Assembly (NCBI GenBank): GCA_021796905.1
Contig: JAKABK010000110.1
Location: forward strand, 1 to 6,570
DNA: 6,570 bases
Origin: Actinomycetes bacterium
GTDB lineage: Bacteria > Actinomycetota > Acidimicrobiia > Acidimicrobiales > Palsa-688
Reading direction: 5' to 3'
This document shows positions 1 to 6,457 of this stretch, piece by piece. A model generated the notes under the pieces. It worked only from the letters and a program-made list of their open reading frames with translations, was not told the DNA's origin and ran no database searches. A program made the position numbers and the translations under genes. How positions within the stretch are numbered: position 1 is the first letter of the stretch; each line of letters starts with the position of its first letter.

Positions 1-300
1 CCTGGGGCGGTCGCGACCTGCGACTTCGCCCTCGTCGGGACCACCACCCTGGCCGGGGTGGTCCGCCAGGCAGCCAGCGGGACGGCGCTTTCGGGAGCGA
101 GCGTCACCCTGACCGACGCCACCGGTCAGGTGGTCGCCCAGGTGATCACCGGGCCCGACGGTACCTACCGCTTCGAGGACCTGGCCGAGGGGGACTACAC
201 CGTGGTGGCAAGCGGGTTCCACCCGGTGGCCATGTCGCTCAGTCTCGGCTCCGCCGAGGACCACAGTGTCGACCTCGACCTCGGCCAGGCTCGGGGGTGA
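1..300 (+). CDS. C-terminal end of a protein with a carboxypeptidase-regulatory-like domain (partial)
   Basis: The frame is open from the first base, and 99 codons are visible before TGA at 298-300; the start lies outside the window. From about residue 17 the peptide follows the pattern of the carboxypeptidase-regulatory-like (transthyretin-like) beta-sandwich: GVVRQAASGTALSGASVTL, then GPDGTYRFEDLAEGDYTV, then a final strand and a short acidic tail. These domains are usually small accessory modules at the end of secreted or membrane proteins. In actinobacteria a similar module is found at the C-terminus of some major-facilitator drug exporters encoded beside a MerR regulator, as here, so such an exporter is my best guess. 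Nothing visible proves it, because no membrane segment falls inside the window. The stop codon overlaps the start of the next gene (GTGA), which suggests coupled translation. Confidence 0.7.
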   Translation, partial: PGAVATCDFALVGTTTLAGVVRQAASGTALSGASVTLTDATGQVVAQVITGPDGTYRFEDLAEGDYTVVASGFHPVAMSLSLGSAEDHSVDLDLGQARG

Positions 301-842
301 GGCCAATGGGCGACACGCGTACCGACCGGCCCAAGGGACCTGACCCGGAGAGGACGCCCAGGCCCGGGGACCCCCTGGAGACCGGAGCCGAGGGGGGCCT
401 TCTCGGTATCGGGGCGGTGGCGGCTCGCATGGGGGTATCGGAGCGAACGCTTCGCTACTACGAAGAGGTTGGCCTACTTCGCCCCGCCGACCACCGCCCC
501 GGGGGTAGCCGCCGCTATTGCGAAGCCGACGTGGAACGAGTCGGTCGCATCCGGGAGCTGCAGGGCCTCATGGGCTTCAACCTGGAGGAGATCCGGGCGG
601 TTATCTCGGCCGAGGACCACCTGGATGATCTCCGGGATCGCTATCGCTCCACGGCCGCTCGAGCCGATCGGCGGCGGCTGCTCGAAGAGGGGCTGGAAGC
701 CCTCGAAACCTTGCAGGCCCAGGTGGGGGTCAAGCTCGCCCGGCTGGAGGCCTTCCGGGAAGAGCTTGGCGCCAAGGTGTCCCGCCACCGTGCCAGCCTG
801 GCGTCCTGGGACGGCGAGGATGGCGACGGCCCAACCGGGTGA
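297..842 (+). CDS. MerR-family transcriptional regulator
   Basis: A 181-residue protein if started at GTG 297, or 178 if started at ATG 306; both share the GGGGGTGAGG purine run, and I cannot decide between them. Residues 1-34 are a charged, proline-rich extension that is probably disordered. Residues about 36-61 form the winged helix-turn-helix (IGAVAARMGVSERTLRYYEE), and RPGGSRRY at 67-74 is the wing; both are hallmarks of MerR proteins, which bind the over-long spacer of a target promoter. A coiled-coil dimerisation helix follows at about 117-165. The only cysteine is Cys75, so metal sensing of the MerR/CueR/ZntR type is unlikely; no recognisable effector domain follows the coiled coil. 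The GTGA overlap with the upstream gene suggests it regulates its own operon, possibly an exporter. Family assignment is firm; ligand and targets are unknown. Confidence 0.9.
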   Translation: MRPMGDTRTDRPKGPDPERTPRPGDPLETGAEGGLLGIGAVAARMGVSERTLRYYEEVGLLRPADHRPGGSRRYCEADVERVGRIRELQGLMGFNLEEIRAVISAEDHLDDLRDRYRSTAARADRRRLLEEGLEALETLQAQVGVKLARLEAFREELGAKVSRHRASLASWDGEDGDGPTG

Positions 843-1016
843 GCCTGAACGCGGCTGGACCCCGTCGATGCCGGTGGGACACCTCAGGCCAGGCTGGGTC
901 TACGGTACACAGGCTGGGGACCTGCGCGTCGCCTCGCCACGAGAGACCCGACACCGGGTTGCTGAGAGCAGCTCCCTCCTCCCCATCCCTCGCTTCGCCA
1001 GCGTCTACGACCTCCG
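843..1016. other. Intergenic region downstream of the MerR gene
   Basis: I see no gene here. It holds two copies of AGGCTGGG (891-898 and 911-918) set 20 bases apart, a weak hairpin with CTCG/CGAG arms and a CCA loop (933-943), and a GCTG-AGAG-CAGC hairpin (961-972) followed by a pyrimidine-rich run (973-990). The last could act as a weak terminator for the MerR gene, but it has no U-tract. Confidence 0.3.
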
Positions 1017-1286
1017 CTATGGGGCCACGAGGACCGGGTGACGGGACTGCGCAAGGAGCCGTAGCGGGACGCCGCCGAGGTGGAGATGGGGGTGGGCGAA
1101 GCGTCCAACGGTGACGAGGTCGGCACCTGTGCCCTTCGCCAGGTACTCGAGTTCAACAGCGATCTCACCGCTGCGGTAGGTGAAGTCCCCTCGGACCTCT
1201 GCCCGCTCTGCCCGGGAGAGCTCCTCGGTGACGTGACCAGCGAACCAGCCGTCGCCATCGGGGTCGCCGAGGGGGGACGGGAGCAA
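1017..1286 (-). pseudogene. C-terminal fragment of a universal stress protein (UspA-like)
   Basis: The minus-strand frame is open from about 1286 to a TAG at 1017-1019 and encodes up to 89 residues. Its second half reads YRSGEIAVELEYLAKGTGAD, then LVTVGRFAH, and ends RLLAQSRHPVLVAP. This is the layout of the last alpha/beta units of a UspA-type nucleotide-binding domain, where G-x-x-A-x-x-L leads to GADL-x-x-V-G and the protein ends in HPVLV. The usual glycine-rich ATP-loop after the VG motif is poorly preserved. UspA domains are about 140 residues, so the first half is missing. Upstream in this frame the sequence runs into a dienelactone-hydrolase-like fragment with no proper start or ribosome binding site between them. 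I read it as a truncated remnant. A short TTG-started protein at 1286 cannot be excluded, but there is no support for translation. Confidence 0.5.
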
Positions 1287-1560
1287 AGCGTGTCGGCAAA
1301 GAGGGGCGCCAGCTCGCGCCAGTGGCGTTCGGCGCCGGCCTCGTTGTGAATTGCGGCGTCAGTCATCGTCCAGCCGTTCAGCGCCTCGGGATAGGTGGTG
1401 ACCCACGCCAGCGTCACTGAGCGCCTGCTCGAGTCGTGCTGGCATCTCAGGAGGGTAGGAATCGTCGTGGTCGGCGCCGGCCACATAGACCCGAGCGGCG
1501 ATCCGGGATGCGTCCGCTTCCGACGCCACGCCCTGGACAACCTGCTCCGGTCCCTGCAAA
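1286..1560 (-). pseudogene. Dienelactone hydrolase-family fragment, frameshifted and truncated
   Basis: Two minus-strand frames together give the C-terminal third of a dienelactone hydrolase-like alpha/beta hydrolase. The first frame carries RIAARVYVAGADHDDSYPPE followed by MPARLEQALSDAGVGH, covering the catalytic-Asp loop and the next helix. It then loses family resemblance near 1391-1404 and meets a TGA. The neighbouring frame continues directly with TYPEALNGWTMTDAAIHNE and AGAERHWRELAPLFADTL, the usual C-terminus, so a small indel separates the two halves. The catalytic His normally found in the HGW/HGF motif is Asn here (AAC, complement of 1376-1378). The N-terminal two thirds, including the nucleophile Cys region, are absent, and no stop codon follows the final FADTL. 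Frameshift, truncation and loss of a catalytic residue together make this a pseudogene. The upstream boundary is approximate. Confidence 0.7.
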
Positions 1561-1593
1561 GCGAGCGGGGCCGGCTCATGCTCATGGCCGCTG

Positions 1594-1656
1594 GGTGCCT
1601 TGCTGGCCACCCAGGTCGGCCGGCTCGGCGACATGTTCGGCCGGGTCCGCATGTAC
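1594..1656 (+). pseudogene. Possible MFS transporter motif-A fragment
   Basis: In the same frame as the recombinase that follows, this stretch encodes GALLATQVGRLGDMFGRVRMY or nearly all of it. GRLGDMFGR closely matches motif A of major-facilitator transporters (G-x-x-x-D-x-x-G-R-R), the loop between membrane helices 2 and 3, particularly in the DHA2 drug-exporter group. Nothing before it in this frame looks like helix 1 or 2, and after Tyr the sequence changes at once to recombinase (ARKADAERHLV). It is therefore a short orphan piece if real. The match covers fewer than 25 residues, so chance resemblance is possible. Confidence 0.4.
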
Positions 1657-2673
1657 GAGGCTGTCGCTCGGAAGGCGGACGCCGAGCGCCACCTCGTCCA
1701 GGTGCAGCACGACCTGTTGACCGGGGCCTACGTGGACCCCGCCCGGTCCCGCACGACCGTCACGGACTTCTACCGCACGTGGTCGGCACGGCAGCCGTGG
1801 CACCCCTCGACCCGCGAGTCGGTCCGCACCCGCTTCGACAACCACGTGCTGCCGGTGCTGGGCGCCCGACCGCTCGGTCCACTCCGCCGTGGCGACGTCG
1901 AGGCATGGCTGGCCGGCCGCAGGTTGGCGCCGAGCACCGCCGGCGTCGCCCTCCAGCAACAACTCAGCTCCATGCTCGGGGCAGCCGTGGCCGACGGCCT
2001 CATCGCCCGCAACCCAGCTCGCGGGGTGCGGCGGCCGAAGGTGAACGGTGCGCTGGTCGTGCCCTTCACGCCCGAGGAGATCGACCGCCTGATCGAAACG
2101 GCGGCCCCGTCGTTCGCAGTGGCGCTCGTCCTCGGGGCGCGCTGCGGGCTGCGCCATGGCGAGGCGGTCGGGCTCACCGTCGACCGTGTGGACTTCCTGC
2201 GCCGGGAGCTCACGGTGGACCGTCAACTGGTCACCGGCAGGTCGGGGGGACTGCCGACGAGCTTCGGGCCGCTCGAGACCGCCAACTCGTACCGCACCGT
2301 GCCCCTGGCCGACTCGACGGTCACGGTGCTCGCCGCCCTCCTCGAGGCTCGGGGCACCGGCGTCGACGGGCTGCTGCTCCACGAGGCCGGGCGAGCAGTC
2401 CATGCAGCCCGCTTCGGGTACCTGTGGCGCCAGGCCAGGCGACGCGCCGAGGTGTCGCCGACGGCCCGCTTCCACGACACCCGCCACACCTTCGCCTCGG
2501 TGCTGCTGTCGGAGGGTGTCTCGGTCGCCGCCACTGCCGACTACCTGGGTGACACCCCGGGCGTCGTGCCCGGCACCTACACCCACCCGATGCCGGCCGA
2601 TCACGATCGGGCCCGAGCCGCCGTCGAGGCCGCCTTCCGGACGGCACCGCTCAACGCTCTGAGGACTGGCTGA
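1600..2673 (+). CDS. Tyrosine recombinase (phage-type integrase), N-terminally truncated, probably inactive
   Basis: The open frame from TTG 1600 encodes 357 residues. Recombinase similarity begins near residue 23 (ARKADAERHLVQVQHDLLTG), the end of the arm-type DNA-binding domain; most of that domain is missing and is replaced by unrelated sequence. The SAM-like core-binding domain spans about 52-145 (WHPSTRESVRTRFDNHVLPV to IARNPARGV) and the catalytic domain about 150-345. Active-site residues: Arg185 (CGLRHGE), His292 and Arg295 (HDTRHT) and Tyr327 (GTYTH) are present. The beta-hairpin Lys, usually in a P-K-T context before the RTVPL strand, is Glu226 (PLET), and the His/Trp after LG is Asp318 (LGD). 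Some actinobacterial integrases do have LGD, so the Lys change is the stronger sign of loss. I see no convincing ribosome binding site at TTG. Intact relatives integrate or excise phages and genomic islands by site-specific recombination. Confidence 0.8.
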   Translation: MLATQVGRLGDMFGRVRMYEAVARKADAERHLVQVQHDLLTGAYVDPARSRTTVTDFYRTWSARQPWHPSTRESVRTRFDNHVLPVLGARPLGPLRRGDVEAWLAGRRLAPSTAGVALQQQLSSMLGAAVADGLIARNPARGVRRPKVNGALVVPFTPEEIDRLIETAAPSFAVALVLGARCGLRHGEAVGLTVDRVDFLRRELTVDRQLVTGRSGGLPTSFGPLETANSYRTVPLADSTVTVLAALLEARGTGVDGLLLHEAGRAVHAARFGYLWRQARRRAEVSPTARFHDTRHTFASVLLSEGVSVAATADYLGDTPGVVPGTYTHPMPADHDRARAAVEAAFRTAPLNALRTG

Positions 2674-2714
2674 GGACCGCGGCGTCCAGGACCTCCTGTC
2701 CCAACGCCATGACC

Positions 2715-2731
2715 AGGGCTCTTGCGGCCCT
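2715..2731. terminator. Hairpin between the convergent integrase and ychF genes
   Basis: AGGGC and GCCCT arms, 5 bp, enclose a 7-base loop in the short gap between two genes that end facing each other. Position suits a bidirectional terminator, but there is no T-run on either side, so it would be a non-canonical one. Confidence 0.3.
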
Positions 2732-2742
2732 CAGGCCCGACC

Positions 2743-3822
<1,080 letters not shown>

Positions 3823-3831
3823 TGGGAAAGT

Positions 3832-3836
3832 CCTCC
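3832..3836 (-). promoter_or_regulatory. Ribosome binding site deciding the ychF TTG start
   Basis: On the minus strand GGGAGGA lies just upstream, with GGAGG ending 9 bases before TTG 3822. It is the only good Shine-Dalgarno sequence near the conserved N-terminus. Confidence 0.7.
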
Positions 3837-3857
3837 CTGAATGGTGGTCGGGCCAGT

Positions 3858-3876
3858 CTACGGGCGGGAGCCGTAG
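3858..3876. terminator. Intergenic hairpin between the CFA-synthase-like gene and ychF
   Basis: CTACGG and CCGTAG form a perfect 6-bp stem with a 7-base loop; an alternative pairing closes on a GGGA tetraloop. A second small stem, GACCG/CGGTC with a 3-base loop (3879-3891), overlaps the stop codon of the upstream gene. They may terminate that gene or shape the ychF leader. No T-run follows. Confidence 0.35.
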
Positions 3877-3889
3877 TGGACCGGGACGG

Positions 3890-5227
3890 TCACTCGAAGC
3901 GGGGGCGCAACGGCATGCCGGAGCAGCCTCTGTCCGGCTTGACCGCGAGAACCTGGTGGACACCGATCCTGCCGGTCTCGAAGCTCCACGCCGAACCCGC
4001 CAGGTACAGCCGCCAAGCCCGGCAGCGACGCTCCCCGACCTCGGCCACCGCGTCGGACCAGTGCCGTTCCAGGTTCGCGAGCCAGCTGCGAAGTGTCAGT
4101 ACGTAGTGCTCCCGAAGGCTCTCCACGTGGCGGACCTCGAAGCCGACGCGCTGCATCGACGACACGACCGTGCCGACCTCGACCAGCTCGCCGTCGGGGA
4201 AGATGTACCGGCTGATGAAACTGTCGGGGGCGATGGCCGAAGCTCGTCGGTCCCGCCGCCCGACCAGCGCGGGCCAGCGGACCGGGGTCGGCCACCTGGC
4301 CCGACGGCGGGCCGCGGGCAGGGCACTGATCGCGTGGTTGAGCAACCTCCCGCCGGGACCCAGCAGGGAGAACAACTTCGAGAAGTAAGCGGTGAGGTTG
4401 GCCTCGCCCACGTGCTCGGACATCCCGATCGAGCTGATGGCGTCGTAGGGACCGTCGTCGAGCTCCCGGTAGTCCTGGACCCGGATCTCCACGTCGGCGC
4501 CGACGTCGGCCATCCGCTTGTCCGCCCAGCGTCGCTGCGCCTCGGAAAGGGTGATCCCCACACCTCGGACGTGATGCGCGGTGGCGGCGTGCTCGAGCAT
4601 CCCGCCCCAGCCGCAGCCGACGTCGAGCAGACGTGCCCCCTCGGAGAGGCCGAGCTTGCTGGAAACCAGCTCGTGCTTGGCGCGCTGGGCTGCCTCGAGC
4701 GACTCGTCGGGCGACGACCACAGAGCGCAGGAGTAGGTCATCGACGGCCCGAGCAGCAGCCGGTAGAAGTCGTTCGAGACGTCGTAGTGGTGGGTAACGG
4801 CCCGCCGGTCCCGCCCGAGACTGTGCAGCGGTCCCCGCATGCGTGCCTCCTCCGGGGGTGGCCGGCGTGGCAGGAGGGCGCCGGGGCCCGCGATCCGGGC
4901 GAGCTCGGCCCACTGGGCGGCGGTCGCCAGGACCCCCTCGAGCGACGCCGCCCGGTTCAGGGCCTCGAGCAGGTCGCCTTCGACGTCGAGGTCCCCGACC
5001 ACGAAAGCTCGTGCCAGGCCCAGCTGGCCGGGGCGTTGCAGGACACGGGCGAGCGCGGCCCGGGAACGCACGACGATCGTGGCCGGGGCGCCGACCGGCC
5101 CGAGAGCGGAGCCGTCCCAGGTGCGGATCCCTACCTCGAGGCGCGGACCGATGACTGCGTCCAACAACCCGACGAGCTCCTCGCCTCGGCGCCGCCCCTC
5201 CCTGGCGGCCACCACCTTCCCGTCCAT
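3890..5227 (-). CDS. Cyclopropane-fatty-acyl-phospholipid synthase family methyltransferase
   Basis: 445 residues starting at ATG 5227, 6 bases after AGGAGG. Enzymes of this family use S-adenosylmethionine to add a methylene or methyl group to double bonds of phospholipid acyl chains at the membrane. An N-terminal lipid-binding domain covers about 1-120, containing ARAFVVGDLDVEGDL, and the catalytic domain about 135-432. Motifs: HHYDVSNDFY (146-155), MTYSCALW (163-170), SAM loop LDVGCGWGG (201-209), GMSEHVG (268-274), YIFPDGE (341-347) and YLAGSAWSFETGRIGVHQVL (408-427). Residues matching the bicarbonate site of E. coli Cfa (Cys139, Glu239, His266, Ile268, Tyr317) are present as Cys166, Glu271, His298, Ile300 and Tyr341, so it should be active. 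Actinobacterial relatives make either cyclopropane or 10-methyl(ene) fatty acids. No neighbouring FAD-linked reductase (BfaA type) is seen, so the product is undecided. Confidence 0.95.
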   Translation of the reverse strand: MDGKVVAAREGRRRGEELVGLLDAVIGPRLEVGIRTWDGSALGPVGAPATIVVRSRAALARVLQRPGQLGLARAFVVGDLDVEGDLLEALNRAASLEGVLATAAQWAELARIAGPGALLPRRPPPEEARMRGPLHSLGRDRRAVTHHYDVSNDFYRLLLGPSMTYSCALWSSPDESLEAAQRAKHELVSSKLGLSEGARLLDVGCGWGGMLEHAATAHHVRGVGITLSEAQRRWADKRMADVGADVEIRVQDYRELDDGPYDAISSIGMSEHVGEANLTAYFSKLFSLLGPGGRLLNHAISALPAARRRARWPTPVRWPALVGRRDRRASAIAPDSFISRYIFPDGELVEVGTVVSSMQRVGFEVRHVESLREHYVLTLRSWLANLERHWSDAVAEVGERRCRAWRLYLAGSAWSFETGRIGVHQVLAVKPDRGCSGMPLRPRFE

Positions 5228-5285
5228 GCGCTCCCTCCTCTGCACTACTGGCGTCTCGTACCCGTAGGGCCCCGAGCGCGACGGC

Positions 5286-5318
5286 CCGGGTCCCTCGGCG
5301 CACCGGGTCCCTCGGCGC
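5286..5318. repeat. Tandem repeat of a 16-base unit upstream of the CFA-synthase-like gene
   Basis: Two exact copies of ccgggtccctcggcgc, at 5286-5301 and 5303-5318, separated by one base, giving a 17-base period. They lie in the 150-base gap between the quinone reductase and the methyltransferase. Confidence 0.85.
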
Positions 5319-5335
5319 CGCGGCCCGAGGGCACC
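5306..5335. terminator. GC-rich hairpin in the gap between the quinone reductase and CFA-synthase-like genes
   Basis: CCCTCGG (5309-5315) pairs with CCGAGGG (5325-5331) over a 9-base loop, and the stem continues by three pairs across one bulged C. The left arm is part of the second tandem-repeat copy; the first copy could pair with the same right arm instead. It could end the reductase transcript or fold in the methyltransferase leader. No T-run. Confidence 0.4.
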
Positions 5336-5377
5336 GGCCGCTGCGGTCAAACTACCCTCGTTGCGACTCCCCGACGA

Positions 5378-6349
5378 TCAGCGGGGCAGGAGCAACAGCT
5401 TCCCGGATGTCCGCCGCGCCGCCAGGTCCTGGTGTGCCCGGGGAGCGTCGGCGAGCGGGTAGGTGGCGCCGATACTGACGGTCAGCTCCCCCGCTGCGAT
5501 CCAGCCGAACAGGTCGCCCGTGCGCCACTCCAGCTCCTGCCTGCTCGCCAGGTAGTCACCAAGGGTCGGGCGGGTGACGAACACCGATCCCGCAGCGGTG
5601 AGCGCCAGCAGGTCCACCGGGGGCACCGGGCCGCTCGCCGACCCGTAGGACACCAGGTACCCCCGGCGGGCGAGGGCTCGGAGGCTCTCGTCGAAGGTGT
5701 CCGCCCCGACCCCGTCGTAGACGACCGCCGCCCCCGCCCCACCCGAGAGCCGCCGGGAGGCCTCGACGAACCCCTCGTAGCCGACGCTCTCCTCGGCTCC
5801 GGCGAGGCGGGCTGCTTGCTCCTTGGCCCCCCCCGAGGTCGTCGCGACCACCCTCACGCCGCGTGCTCTCAACATCTGGGTGAGCAGCAGCCCGACCCCG
5901 CCGGCGGCGGCGTGGACCACCGCCACCTCCCCGGTACCCGCCGGGTAGGTGCTGTGGCACAGGTAGTGGGCGGTGAGGCCCTGCAGCATCACCGCGGCCG
6001 CCGTCTCGAGTCCCACCCCCTCGGGGACGGTCACCGCTCGCTCGGCGTCTACGAGCACGGACTCGGCGTAGCTCCCCGGAGCCGAAGCCCAGGCCACCCG
6101 GTCGCCGGGGCCGAAACCACCCGCGCCCTCCCCCACCGCGACGACGGTGCCGGCGCCCTCGGCCCCGGGGGTCCACGGCGGGTCGCCGGCATAGGGCTTG
6201 CGGCCCTGCCTGCCGTAGATGTCCATGAAGTTCACACCGGCGGCGGCCACCTCGACCAGCAGCTGCCCGGGCCCGGGCACCGGTTCCTCCCGCTCGCAGA
6301 GCTCCAGTACTTCGGGTCCCCCGGCGGCTGTGGCAACGATCGCACGCAT
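5378..6349 (-). CDS. Zinc-independent quinone oxidoreductase (NADPH:quinone reductase, MDR superfamily)
   Basis: A 323-residue protein of the usual length for the family, starting at ATG 6349 with the typical N-terminus MRAIVATAAGGPEVLEL. No clear Shine-Dalgarno sequence precedes it; a GTG two codons upstream is an alternative. The N-terminal GroES-like catalytic domain (about 1-125) contains GVNFMDIYGRQG (38-49), where zinc-dependent alcohol dehydrogenases carry their catalytic Cys, and PGAEGAGTVVAVG (61-73). The Rossmann domain has VVHAAAGGVGLLLTQ (144-158), the signature of quinone oxidoreductase/zeta-crystallin proteins, for NADPH binding. The end SGKLLLLP is also typical. Such enzymes reduce quinones or enones in the cytosol; the real substrate cannot be read from sequence. 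It is the first of three minus-strand genes and is divergent from the gene at the right edge, with which it shares a short promoter region. Confidence 0.93.
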   Translation of the reverse strand: MRAIVATAAGGPEVLELCEREEPVPGPGQLLVEVAAAGVNFMDIYGRQGRKPYAGDPPWTPGAEGAGTVVAVGEGAGGFGPGDRVAWASAPGSYAESVLVDAERAVTVPEGVGLETAAAVMLQGLTAHYLCHSTYPAGTGEVAVVHAAAGGVGLLLTQMLRARGVRVVATTSGGAKEQAARLAGAEESVGYEGFVEASRRLSGGAGAAVVYDGVGADTFDESLRALARRGYLVSYGSASGPVPPVDLLALTAAGSVFVTRPTLGDYLASRQELEWRTGDLFGWIAAGELTVSIGATYPLADAPRAHQDLAARRTSGKLLLLPR

Positions 6350-6389
6350 GATCACGAAGCTACCGGCCCGCGATCGGAGGGTAGCAGTC

Positions 6390-6425
6390 CGGGCAGATAT
6401 AGTACGCCGCTCTGATATACGCGCC
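6390..6425. promoter_or_regulatory. Probable divergent promoter region
   Basis: This is the only AT-rich spot between the divergent starts at 6349 (minus) and 6458 (plus). On the plus strand TATAGT (6398-6403) matches the -10 consensus in 5 of 6 bases, and TGATATAC (6413-6420) has an extended TG. On the minus strand TACTAT (6404-6399) is a weaker candidate for the quinone reductase. No good -35 element is visible for any of them. GATATA occurs twice (6396-6401 and 6414-6419). Confidence 0.35.
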
Positions 6426-6457
6426 TGTCGAGGACGGGTGCAGTTGGGGGGGAGCGC

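Noticed and set aside
884..1585. A single minus-strand gene of 233 codons
   Set aside because: Only its middle part, from TYPEALNGW to FADTL, resembles a protein family; the ends are out-of-frame readings of neighbouring fragments, so it is treated as part of the hydrolase pseudogene.
1395..2552. A plus-strand frame open for 385 codons
   Set aside because: It overlaps the integrase in another frame, and its product is Arg/Pro/Gly-rich with no motif.
2659..2677. CTGAGGAC repeated at 2659-2666 and 2670-2677 as an attachment-site remnant
   Set aside because: Eight-base copies 11 bases apart, partly within the integrase coding end, with no matching copy seen on the other side of the element; probably chance.
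3823..3963. An N-terminal extension of YchF by 47 residues
   Set aside because: The extension has no family similarity and overlaps the end of the methyltransferase gene; the TTG at 3822 gives the canonical N-terminus with a good ribosome binding site.
5228..5350. An N-terminal extension of the CFA-synthase-like protein by 41 residues
   Set aside because: It would translate the tandem repeat and hairpin, and the ATG at 5227 has a strong AGGAGG at ideal spacing.
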